Below are positions 31,376 to 42,098 of a stretch of 64,000 nt of DNA, piece after piece (positions within the stretch are counted from its first letter, which is position 1; each line of letters begins with the position of its first letter). The notes under the pieces were generated by a model, which saw only the letters and a list, made by a program, of their open reading frames with translations, made no database searches and had not been told where the DNA came from. Both the position numbers and the translations under genes were made by a program. This DNA is from Wurfbainia villosa (lineage: Eukaryota > Streptophyta > Magnoliopsida > Zingiberales > Zingiberaceae), in contig CM046001.1 of the NCBI GenBank assembly GCA_025175895.1, forward strand, positions 27,724,314 to 27,788,313. Direction: 5' to 3'.

Positions 31376-32791
31376 AAGTTAGTTTTTACAAGAGAATTAT
31401 GAAGAATCTGGCATACCATGGATAAAATATCACTGACATAAGATAGAAGAAATTCTGAACAAACCTAGAAATCCTTGGTATAAATGGTATTGACAACTAC
31501 CAAAGAGAATATAATTAGATGACCATAACCCCTTGCATAAGAGTTTTAATTTACAATGTTCTATACCAAGCATGTAATGCCTTAGAAAAATTTGATAATC
31601 CCCTTTCTATCTAAGAACATAAAATATCCTTCAAATTCTGCATGAGATGTAGAATGCCTTAGAAAAAATCACATAGCCCCTTGCCAAAGAATATTTAGGC
31701 GTAAAATGCCATAGAAAAAAATACCCAAAATTTATACAAGAAAAAATTCTTTTAAGAAAAAATATTAGGGCTAAAATTTCTTAACTTCATTTTCTCCATA
31801 CCCGACCACCATCTTTTCACTTCTCCCTTAAAAAAAAACATGAACTTCACTAACACTTAACCACTCAACTTCTAATCACGCTCGAAGCCCTAAATCCCTT
31901 CTTCTCCAAAACCATCAACCTTTCTGCGACCAATCCCTTCTCCATGGCATCCCCTTCTTCCACCGCTCCTTGGTATGAAACTACACCCAACAAACTGACT
32001 TTTAACCACCCATTCTTCCTCCGTGAACCAAAATATATTCCTAAGACTTTACTGTCATCCTCCCCAATCACTTCCAACACCCTCATCTTCCTCCACCTGG
32101 CACCAACCGTAACACCCCCCTCTCTTTACTCTAGTAAAGGAGGTGTTACCATCATACTTTATCTTTTTCTTTACATCAAGAAGCCAAACATGACTCAATT
32201 AACAGAAGAGTATCAACAACTCGTAACAAGATCTAAACATAGTTTCTAAACAAGTATCATAATTCAAACTCTTGATTTGAAACAACAGAAGCTAACGAAA
32301 TAGATCAACTACATTGACATGTTGACGCAGGGAGATTACACATGTTCTTAACATATCTAAGCATACACATTCGCTAGAGTTCTAACATAAAACATTCTTA
32401 AGTAACTCAACCTCATGCATGGCGATAGTACTGATATACATCTTTGACATAAAAATAAATGTGAACATTAATACATAACATCAACACTAGCACCTAACAT
32501 GAACACCAACACCCGACATGAACACAACCACACTAGCAAGTTCAAAAGTCTTAACATAACATAATACTAGGAAGTTCGACATTCTTAGACACAACATAAT
32601 CAAGCACATAACATGAACACTAGCACACTAGCAAGTTCAAAGGTCTTAACATAACATAATACTAGCAAATTCAAGATCATAATCCACTGTTCTGCCGCCA
32701 CATAGACCAAACACTTCATCTGCTGCCCCCTCTTACTCAAGCCTTGCTTTACCCTTATATGCAGTATAAGAAATGCAAACTATAAGCAATG

Positions 32792-33898
32792 TGTTGGTGC
32801 AGTAGGCACTTGAATCGAACCTGAGTTTTGATTATAGCAAATACACAAAGTTAAGTTCACTTTGTTATCTCACAAGCTGAATCAAGTGTGCAGAATTGCT
32901 AAGCTAAAGCTGAAGGTCAGTGACACCCGGAGGTTAGCTGTGGTGGTCGGGCAACACCGGGAGGACTTCAGAGGGAGCCGAAGAACTCAGGTGAAGACAG
33001 GAAGCGAAGCTTCAAAGATAAAGGTTGAGGTAAGCTCGTGTGAGTGAGTGTAATTAAGGTCGTGTCCTTCGTACGACGATGTCCTTAGGCGACGATCTGA
33101 CCAAGACTTCCCATGGAAGGTCTAAGTCGAGATCAGATGGTAAATGACCATCGAACTTACTTATATTAACTGCATTTTCGTGCTAACTCTTCATTGTAGG
33201 TGGAAACCCTGCCATCAGTCAATTAATGGATTGTATCAGTCGACTGATGCCTCCAATAGTCGACTGGTAAGGGTAACAGTCAACTGCTGGTCAAGAATCA
33301 GCCTCGAGGAGAGTCAAAGCTTATCACCATTTCTCAAGGGCTAGGTGGCATCACCTCAGGAAATCTCATCTCAACGATTAGGGTTTTACAAGGCTATAAA
33401 AGTAGGGGTTTTATACCCCATTTCCATCATTCTAAGTGCTCAAAAGTGCTCTTGCTACGCTACTCTTCTATGACGATCTTACGACGACGAAGTGCTACCG
33501 CATCTCCGACGACAAGAGCTCAAGTCCTATCTTCAATAGTCGTTGGTATACTTTTATTAAATTGTCGCCTTTAAATCTTGTTCACATCTTTCCTTATCGA
33601 GCTTTAATCGTAACAAGGAGAGGGGGAGTGCCCCTCTACCTTAATTTTTTCGTATTGATTGTACTCGCTTACTCCTACCTCTAACGAGGAGGAGTGGTTT
33701 TAGTGCTTTGCCCTCCATACGTGGTCTAGGACCGTTAGGGCCTTGGATTAGCAGCCGAATGTTGTGAACCAAGTAAAAAAAAAATTATTATATTTATTTT
33801 CCGCTGCACTTTACTCTTCTTGCGTATCGAATCGACGAACGAATTTCAAAAGTTTTCCTTGCTCTATTCACCCCCCTAGCGCTCAAATCAATCCAACA
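32792..33898 (+). repeat. 5' LTR of H
   Basis: 1.11 kb, TGTTGGTGCAGTAGGCAC... to ...CAATCCAACA. TATA box 33395-33402. CAGTCGACTG-like motifs just upstream of it (33215-33290). The first ten bases equal those of the K2 LTR. Confidence 0.85.
33395..33402 (+). promoter_or_regulatory. TATA box of H LTR
   Basis: AAGGCTATAAAAGTAGGG, about 100 bp after a cluster of GTCGACTG motifs. Confidence 0.65.
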
Positions 33899-33900
33899 AT

Positions 33901-33912
33901 TGATATCAGAGC
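33901..33912 (+). other. Primer-binding site, one mismatch (H)
   Basis: TGATATCAGAGC (canonical TGGTATCAGAGC), two bases after the LTR end. Confidence 0.8.
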
Positions 33913-35057
33913 CGGGGGCGCTACGATTTGGTAAAACCACCAATATAGCAATTTTTACAGATTTCTTTTGTTTATTTTTGTTTTACGAGTTTTTTATTTC
34001 GTTTAAATTTATTCTCCCGCACTACTAATCCAAGACGAAAGTCTTGGTACATTTCAATTGTTTTTGTTTTGTGAGGTACTTGTTTTCCTTATTTTGTCTA
34101 AATGGCCCATCTCGAAGGGTTTAGCACCGTCCGACCTCCATTTTGTCTAAACGACTGTTGGGATGTATACTGAAAAGTCTATCTTTTATATGAACATCTT
34201 TATTTTGAAATAAGAATCACATGATCATTGTTTGCATATTTATGGTTATGCATATTGTCTAATACATTACATTGTAGATAACATGGTGTGTGGTGTCACA
34301 CGGGAGATCATGTTATCGGCCCCTTGTAAAGTATAAGTATAGGCTCACAACCGAGATGACTTTGGACAAACCATTGGTATGGTTGTAGTGTGATTTGGTA
34401 TTGGTTTGTCTTGACCATAGAATCACACTAGTACACTTTGTGTGTATTGAGCAGGACCGACTTAGAGGTGATTCGATTTATTGCTGACTACATAATCTAA
34501 TCGGACCTCAGATATTATATTGTACATACTCTTAATCCCGATATAATAACAGGCACATATACTTAGTATTCATTTCTTTGATTTACCAATGGGCGAGATT
34601 TATAGATTAAATCGATAGGCTCGGTAAGTTGGGAAATGATATTATTTATATGGTGTGTCGTTGATTATAGGAGGAAACTGTGTCCTATATATTAGGATGA
34701 TGATGTCTCCTTGAGGAGCTCATAAGGTTCATCATGTAAACTTTGCAGGTGGACATGGTCCGGCATGATGAAAAGGTTGAGTGGTACTACTCATGGAGTT
34801 AGATGTTGATTAATTAATGGTCAGTAAATTAATTAATCGACGGACATTCGAGATCTTAAACACGGGGAGAAAAATGTACAAATAATATATGGAGCCCATA
34901 TTAACTTATGGGGGTTGGTGAGGTAGATCAATGATAATCCTTTAGTGGATTGGATTATCATTAATGGATCGGACTTTATGTGGGCTTGATCCATTGGGTG
35001 GCCAAGATCCAACTTCTCTTCATGGTCCCTATTGTAGCCTATTAAAACCTCATGAAG

Positions 35058-35188
35058 CCTAGATCCAATGGATGAAAACAAAACTCTAGATCCAAAGGTA
35101 GAGATTAAATCTCTAGATCCAATGGTTGAGATTAAATCTCTAGATCCGACGGTTGTGATTAAATCTCTAGAACCAATGGTGCAGATTA
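35058..35188 (+). repeat. 27-bp minisatellite directly upstream of a TATA box
   Basis: About five units of CTCTAGATCCAATGGTTGAG plus ATTAAAT, starts near 35058, 35084, 35111, 35138 and 35165. It ends 23 bp before TATAAAAGGA, i.e. in the U3 enhancer position of the solo LTR. Confidence 0.8.
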
Positions 35189-35210
35189 AAACAAGGCTTA
35201 TCCCTGACTC

Positions 35211-35218
35211 TATAAAAG
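35211..35218 (+). promoter_or_regulatory. TATA box of solo LTR
   Basis: GACTCTATAAAAGGATAGG, next to the 27-bp repeats. Confidence 0.65.
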
Positions 35219-37504
35219 GATAGGAGGGGGTGGGCGGCAAGGAGAATCCCATTAGAGATAGGATTAGGGCATGGGGCGGCAAGCATTGGAGATTAGGGTT
35301 AAGGAGTTGGCGATACCAAATAAGGAAACCTTCTTCTTCTTCCTTGGTGGCCGACACCCATACAACCCTTCCCTCCCTTTGCCGGCGTCAAAACCAGCCC
35401 TTCTCCTTCTCCTTGGCTGGTGGAAACAAGGCTTAGAGTCCTCCCTTGGAGCTCTTGGCCGGCATCCATCCTTCTCATCCCTTTTCCTTGTTGGCCGGCG
35501 GCTAGCATCTAGCTTGGTGCTTGTTGGTTGGTTAAAAGGAAGGAGAAGGGTTTTGTTTCTATTCTTCCTCTTGTTCGGAGTGAGCAAGGAAGGAAGATTG
35601 GTGATCTAGGAGCTTCGACTTTTGGTAGATCGTCGCCCACACGACGTCCAAAAGGAGGAAGGACATACGATAGAAGATTGAGAGGTATAATACTTGTCTA
35701 TTTTCTTATGTAACATGTTTATGATTGTTTTCAATTATATATGCATGATATATTCTGTTTTGTGGCTAATATAACTTGGACACCGAACATAAACACAAAA
35801 GTCGACGATCCATACATCGTCTATTCCGCGGCTATTCGTAGAATAGAGGTTGGTTGCTTGAACAACAAGTTTGTTCAAGTGACTACTCTAATCGAATAGC
35901 ACGACGATGAAACGGTTGCTTGGGTAATCCCTCTTGTCAAGGATAATTTTTTTTTATCCGGGGACGTAGAAGGGATCGCCTTGAACAAGCGACCGAGTTG
36001 AAGTGGGAAGCGAAGTTTCCTACCTTTCCGTTATTGGAAGGGTCAGATGGAGTACTTCCTTAAGACCCAGATCGAGATGTGGATCGTAATCCAAACTGGA
36101 TTCACGCTTCCTACTAATGAAGTGGGTGAATCCTTGGATTATGATCAGTGGACTAATGCCATGAAAAGACAAGTGGAAGCCGATGCAAAGGCTACCCAAA
36201 TCCTTCAATGCGGTTTGTCCAAAGAGGAGCTAAACCGCATCAACCCCTTCATAAGTGCGAAGGACTTGTGGACTAAACTCGTTGAGTTACACGAAGGAAC
36301 CGACGACGCAAAGGTTTGTAAATGAGACCTTTTATTCAATAAATTGTATAACTTAAAAATGTAGGAACAAGAGATGGCGACACAACTACACACCCGTATT
36401 CAAGATATCATCAATAGTCTGCACTCCATCGGACAAAAGGTTGAGAATCGAGACCTTATAAGGTATGCTTTAAATTCTTTCCCTAGGACTACCTTGTGGG
36501 CATCCATGGTCGATGCCTACAAGGTTTCTAAGGACCTTTGAAAAATTAGATTAGATGAGTTATTTTTTGAATTTGAACTCCATGAACAGTCTAATTCGGT
36601 TCCCAAGAAAGGTATTGCCTTACTTGCAGGTTCGAAGAAGAAGGTCGCAAACAAACCACCCCCAAGGAAGAGGATGAGTACGAGTATGAGTCGGAGGTAG
36701 ACCCCGAGATGGAAACCGAACTAGTGAATCTAGTTCAGAAGATGATCAAGAGCTGAAGATGACCCGTCAATCAAGGTAAATCTAAGTCTAATTCGAATTT
36801 GAGATGTTTTGAATGCAACAGGTTCAGACACATCACGTCGGAGTGTCCGAAACTAAAGAACAAAGCATCCAAGACCAAGAAAGCGCTTATGATCTCGTCT
36901 TCATGGACAAACTGATTGAGCCTAATCAAGAGTCCAAACCCGAGGAAGAGTCCGAGTCCGGATCCGACGATGAGTCGCTATTCAGACAAGCCACGGATAC
37001 ACATCTGGTTCAAAAGGGTCACTTAAGGTAAGTCGATCTTTGCTTAGCACTTTTTACAATGCAATTAAATTCTTAACTAGAAAGTTAGCTAAGTCCGAGT
37101 CCAAGGTTGAGACCTTAGTTGAGGAGGTTAAACTCCTTAAACACAAGGTCTCCCTAACCTCTTCGACTAGTCAAGTTCAAGAGGAGGACTCATCTCGAGT
37201 TGACAAACTTAAAGTTGAGAACTCACTTTTGAAAAGTCAAGTTGAAGACCTTAGGCATACGTTGGAAAGGTTCACTTTGGGATCCAAGGGACTTGACCTT
37301 TTACTTGGATCGCAAAGGGCCGTGTACAACAAGGTCGGGCTTGGGTTTAACTTAAATATGACTAACAAATCGTATATGTAAATTGTAAGTTGAAATAGAA
37401 AACATATCTAAGCATGGGTCCCTAACACCACTTTGATTTCTCAATTAGGATCTAACCAGTACTGGGTTCCCAAGGACCAAATCCAGTACGTGGAAAGACT
37501 GAAC

Positions 37505-39707
37505 TGTTAGTAATATATGAGAGATGTCCTAAGGCAATCGCCTTATGTATGAACCATTTATATGATAAATGAAGATTCACTATTTGAGTATACATGTTTT
37601 ATGTATTTGATTGGATCTTAAACTCATTTACTGAATGTCCACGATACGATTCACAGCATGAGAGAATTTGTGATTGGATCACAACTAGTGAGTATCTCTA
37701 CATGTGTAATTGTGATGTATCGGAATTATCCCTAGTCGATGAATTGATGGATATGGACAACATCAATTCTGTCGAGACTAGCACGAGGTATACTCCTTGG
37801 TATATCCAAGCAGCTGATTCTCACTGGCTGGAGACATAGTGATGTCCGGAGTTAATCGTGGATGCTAGTTATGGTAACTAGTTCATTGGAGTGACCAGCC
37901 GTAAGACTTCATATGGTTCTCTGGATATATAGATATGTCAATGAAGTTCTTACCGTGGCTTAAGTGCGATGTTCCTTTGACTTGCGGTATTCAAGTCATC
38001 TTGATCATGGAGACTTATGCTTTGACATCTTAAGCAAACATCTCCGAGGAGATGTGGACCCGGGATGATTGGGTACAAGTCGAAGTGATCGAAGGTGTTT
38101 GAATAGCCTATAAAGGATTCACCACTCCTTGCGAGGAGATGTATACCCATGGCCTCTCGTCGGATTGTTACTAAAGTCTTTGGCCAAAGCATTACATGTT
38201 TAGAGTAATGTACTCTTCGATACATGTGGAGTAACTAGAATCCGTAGGACGAGGAAATGATACTTGGGCTAGGTGTGACGTAGTCAGCCTAGTGGGGACT
38301 GACACAATAGACCATGTCCTGAACCAAGTGGGTATAAGATGAGTGAAGGGAATGGGGCACGATTCATTCGAGCTACTGAAGGGTTTCAGAAATAGTTCGG
38401 GATCAACCATTGATCTTTTCGGTTAATTGGGGATCATGATGTACTACTAGGTGCCACTCATGATCGTTCTATAATTAATGGTTAATTATAGACGGCCAAC
38501 ATAAACCGAGAACCTATTTGGTCACACACACAACGAGTGTAATCCAAAGGATTTAAAACGAGCTTGAGAATTGGATTCTCAGACCGAGAGAAACTAGGTT
38601 TGGTTGGACCAAACATAAAGCGAGCATGAAATCGTTTCAGTCGCAATGGAAGCGTGGATGGGCTGCGTCTTATGAAGACGTAATGGATGGACCAAAATGG
38701 TTTGGTTCTAATCCAATGGATAAGAATAAACCAAAGGGTTTGGTTTATTTTAAACGAATGAACCAAAAGTTGGTTCGGTTCGTTTTAACTTAAAATAAAC
38801 CATCATGGTTTGGTTTATTTTAACTTATCTTAATGGAGCGGGTTAACGGGCTTTATGGATATGATCCATTAACCATTAAGAGAATTAGTTCTCTATAAAA
38901 GTGGGCTTAAGGGATTGTTAAACCCTAACTAATCCAAACCCTAGCCCCCCTTTGAGTTGCCGCCCACTCCTTGGAGGAGTTAATCGGCGCCAACCCTAAA
39001 GCTGCCGCCGTCCAAGACCCTTGCCGGCGTCCAAGCTCCAGCCGGTGAACCTCCGGCGACCCTCCGGTGATCTCCTATAGGTTCGGCATCAAGGTGAGCC
39101 TTTTCTCTCCTTGTTTTGGCCGGCGCCTACTCCTCCACCAAGCTGTCCAGTTTTCTGGACAGCTTCTTCTCCTCTCGTCGGAGCGTCGTTTGGACGACGG
39201 GTAGTGATCCGACAGCGGCTAACATACCGGGGATTTGATCTCCGGTAATCCTCTGAGGTGGAGGACGAAGGATTCGTCAATCGGTTGAAGAATACCTCTC
39301 CGGAGAAGCGAGTTTTGAGAACTCGTTTTAGTATCCGAATTTGGATTCGGATCGTGATCATCTCTCGATCACGTCGTCTTCAACACTAGGCTAGTAACCC
39401 GTACGAAGACGAAGCTCGTGACTTAGCGAAGTCATCCCGAGGAGCTCGGCGTGGATACGGATAGAGACGATTCTTACGAGGATCGTTCCGGTTGATGCCG
39501 TTCCCGCTACACGTCATACGGAAGGTATAACGTAGTTTAATTTCCTTTTATTGCAAATTTTAATTTACGGTTATGTCTACACTTGTTGTAATAGCATGCG
39601 TGTGTTGTGTGTGTTGTAATAAATATAGATTTATTATTTTTAATTGCTTCCGCTGTGCTCATGTGTACGAAACATGATCGAACACACATGCATGCTTGAT
39701 GAAACCT
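37505..39707 (+). repeat. 5' LTR of copy A
   Basis: About 2.2 kb, starting TGTTAGTAATATATGAGAG. The exact 3' end is uncertain because no CA stands near the primer site. TATA box 38894-38901. Contains a hairpin AAGCTGTCCAG/CTGGACAGCTT (39140-39165). A frame at 37594-37839 (VFDWILNSFTECPRYDSQHE) is conserved in all four LTR copies of this family; whether it is translated is unknown. Confidence 0.8.
38894..38901 (+). promoter_or_regulatory. TATA box of copy A 5' LTR
   Basis: TTCTCTATAAAAGTGGGC; the same box lies at 46027-46034 and 53263-53270 (minus strand) in copy B. Confidence 0.65.
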
Positions 39708-39710
39708 TGA

Positions 39711-39722
39711 TGGTATCAGAGC
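39711..39722 (+). other. Primer-binding site, tRNA-iMet type (A)
   Basis: Intact TGGTATCAGAGC. Confidence 0.9.
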
Positions 39723-39907
39723 CCAGGTTGTGTTTCGACATAATCGTAAAATGGTTTTGCGATAGTCATAATGTATTTCTGGAAATTTTCTAAATTTTGG
39801 AAATTTAGAAGTATTTATGGAAATTTTTCAATTTTGGAAAGTCTAGAAGTATTTATGGAAATCTTCCACTTTTGGAAAGTTGGAAGTATTTATGGAAATC
39901 AATATTT

Positions 39908-40170
39908 TCCATGAATAAAATATGTGATTAGATTTGGAAATTTGTTTCCTAATTTAACTATGATTTGATTTGGAGAATCAAATCTTAAACATATTTTATT
40001 TCCATAAATAGTTTTAATGATTTAGGAAATTGGTTTCCTAAATAGATTTTCCTTAATCAAATAATTCCATGAATAAAATATGTGATTAGATTTGGAAATT
40101 TGTTTCCTAATTTAATTATGATTTGATTTGGAGAATCAAATCTTAAACATATTTATTTCCATAAATAGTT
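39908..40170 (+). repeat. Direct tandem repeat, period 158 bp, in copy A leader
   Basis: TCCATGAATAAAATATGTGA starts at 39908 and 40066. Both units continue through GGAAATTTGTTTCCTAATTT and GATTTGGAGAATCAAATC. A shorter GGAAATTTAGAAGTATTTAT-type repeat (three units) precedes it at 39785-39900. Confidence 0.8.
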
Positions 40171-40404
40171 ATGACATATGAAATTATAAACATGACATAA
40201 TTGTATGTCATGTAATTGCATTAGATGCATAACATTATGCCATGCGTGTCGTGACATGTAGATGTATGCCATGTATGCCATGTCATGTAGATAATAGTTA
40301 TTTGCATGCAAAGAGGATGAGACATAAAAACCTTTAATCAATATTAAAGCCTACACCTTCCATTAATATGGTTAGAACCAGAGTTCCGTTTCTTGTTTGG
40401 GTTG

Positions 40405-40816
40405 TTGGACTCTCTCCAAGCCCGGCTTGAACCCGAACATGTTCAAACCATGGAATAGTTTAATACTAATATGGTAAGAGTCAGAGGTCAATCGTTAGCT
40501 TTGGTTGTTGGACTCTCTCCAAGTTGGGCTAATTGGTTGAATGCGCTCTAACCATATTAAAACTATGTCCTGATTAATGGGTTGGCTTTAACCTGGAGCA
40601 TCGGCTTGTTGGACTCTCTCCAAGGTCGATGTAAAGGGAGGTGAAGTTGGGTGCTATGCATATGATGCATACTTGTTAATGTGTTAACAACCCGATGTAT
40701 GTGTGAACATTCAATTAGTTGATAGCACATTGTGATAGTTGCATATACGGGATATGCAACCGGTATATATTATACCTACCGTCGTAGTTATGAATGGCTT
40801 GTTGGACTCTCTCCAA
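40405..40816 (+). repeat. Four identical 15-bp hairpin motifs in the leader of copy A
   Basis: TTGGACTCTCTCCAA at 40405-40419, 40508-40522, 40609-40623 and 40802-40816. Each is a 5-bp inverted repeat with a 5-base loop, identical while the sequence between them differs. They lie between the primer site and the gag start, where packaging and dimerisation signals sit in retroelement RNA. Role inferred from position. Confidence 0.7.
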
Positions 40817-40996
40817 GGTTGTTCATAACTATGATGGATATCAGCCCATTCGGAGATGGACCTACAATCTCCCGAAGTGATTTAGGGGTTTTTGAAATTC
40901 GAAAAATGAATGGGATTAATAAATGTATATTGATGCATTTTAAAATCATCTTTCTCATATATGCTCGTTTTGTATTTCTAGGTCAATAAATTGATC

Positions 40997-41800
40997 ATGA
41001 CGTCTTTGAATTTGCGCACTATTTTGGATTCGAACAAATTGTGGGCCTAACTTCTGGGTGACTTAGAAACACGAGAATTGTTCTCAAAGCGGAAAAGCTT
41101 GCATATGTCCTTGAAGAGCCTCTTCTGGCCGTCCTAAGGGCGATGCAACTCAGACCAAATGTTGGTCTATCGAAACATGTAGCGGTCTGGTGGCGAGTTG
41201 CATCATGCTAGCGGCGATGGTACACATTGCGAAGCGGCATGAGCATATGGATGCTAACACTATGGTCTTCCATCTTCATGAGTTGTTCGATGAGCAAGCG
41301 AGATCCAGAAGGTTCGAGTCTCTAGGCTCCTCTTCACCACGAAGATGCAAGAAGGTTAAATCTGTAGCGATTTGTGCTAAAGATGAGCGGGTACATCGGC
41401 GGCTAGCTACCCTCGGTTTTGTGATGGATCATGAGTTAAGTATTGACTTAATTCTGCATTGTTTGCCCAAGAGTTTCTCGCAATTTGTGATGAACTATCG
41501 GATGAACAAATTGGAATCCACCATTCGAGCTCCTCAATATGCTAAAGAGGCTGTGGAGCCTTACGTAAAGCATGAGGAGAAAGGCGGTTACATTAGTTGA
41601 TTCCTCAAAGAAAGGTTCTAAGAGGAAGGCAAAAGAGCGAAGAAAGGAAAGAAGAAAAGGCAAAGAAGGCGGAACCAGCGCAAAGGGCACTTGCCATCAG
41701 TCAGTGGCAAGGAAGGCCCTTTGGCGAAGAAAGCTGCAAGATTTATCTTGAGTCCATGAAGAAGAAGAAGGCATCCGATGCCCCATCCTCTTGAGTATCT
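40997..41800 (+). pseudogene. Copia gag (A), degenerate
   Basis: Start MTSLNLRTILDSNKL at 40997, soon broken by indels around 41040-41130. The readable core 41190-41600 contains HEHMDANTMVFHLHELFDEQ, LGFVMDHELSIDLILHCLP and KSFSQFVMNYRMNKLEST, then a lysine-rich C-terminus. No zinc knuckle was found. Copy B preserves the N-terminal half better. Confidence 0.75.
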
Positions 41801-41837
41801 TCGTTATTGATTGTCATTCTATTTCCTTAGACACTTG

Positions 41838-41885
41838 GGTATTGGATCTTGGGTGTAGCTCACATATATGTAATGACATACTGAG
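41838..41885 (+). pseudogene. Copia protease active-site segment (A)
   Basis: Reads WVLDLGCSSHICNDILR, corresponding to the usual WVLDTGCxSH of Copia proteases with D-L-G replacing D-T/S-G. The same change is present in copy B (50325-50365, minus). Confidence 0.6.
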
Positions 41886-42098
41886 GGCTAAGGAATAGAA
41901 GAAGACTTGTCGGAGGAGTCAAATTTGCGAGTTGGCAATGGAGCAAAGGTTCTTTGCTGATCGCCATCGGAACTTATTTGAAGCTCCTAGTGGACTAGTC
42001 TTGGGCGGACAATTGCTATTATGTTCCTTCTCTAATAAAGAACATTGTTTCTATTTCTGCTTAAATAGAAATGGTTTCCATTTAACGTTTAGTAACAA

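Larger units (their letters stand above)
29351..32791 (-). repeat. LTR-like block rich in tandem arrays
   Basis: Begins with TG exactly where E's RT homology stops. The minus strand near it has the look of a Gypsy LTR end (TATA box at 29673-29680, then CT-rich leader, ending AACACTATCA). No partner, primer site or right boundary was identified, so it may be a solo or truncated long LTR. It contains four separate tandem arrays (29960-30605, 30648-30830, 30936-31092, 31110-31375). A frame at 31944-32249 starting MASPSSTAPWYETTPNKLTF has no homology I recognise. Confidence 0.45.
34156..35900 (+). repeat. Solo Copia-type LTR nested in H gag
   Basis: 1.75 kb starting TGTTGGGATGTATACTG. ACGAC occurs on both sides (34151-34155 and 35901-35905), and the gag frame continues in phase. 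With strict TG...CA ends the LTR would run to 35901 and the duplication would be 4 bp. TATA box at 35211-35218, preceded by a 27-bp minisatellite (35058-35188). A GA/CT-rich leader follows. No internal element sequence, hence solo. Confidence 0.72.
34102..37504 (+). pseudogene. Copia gag (H), interrupted by a solo LTR and stops
   Basis: Starts MAHLEGFSTVRPPF at 34102. After the solo LTR the same phase resumes at 35906 and reads MEYFLKTQIEMWIVIQTGFT, then QILQCGLSKEELNRINPFIS and LWTKLVELHEGTDDAK (Copia gag core), with a stop at 36323 after VCK. Further on are scattered stops and shifts, a zinc knuckle CFECNRFRHITSEC (about 36806-36850), a coiled-coil-like stretch (KLAKSESKVETLVEEVKLL), LLGSQRAVYNKVGLGF near 37310, and the C-terminal phrase YWVPKDQIQY ending at 37504. 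Non-functional. Confidence 0.78.

Noticed and set aside
35230..35609. Overlapping frames on both strands with poly-Phe, Ser and Arg stretches
   Set aside because: They lie in the CT-rich leader of a solo LTR and follow sequence composition.
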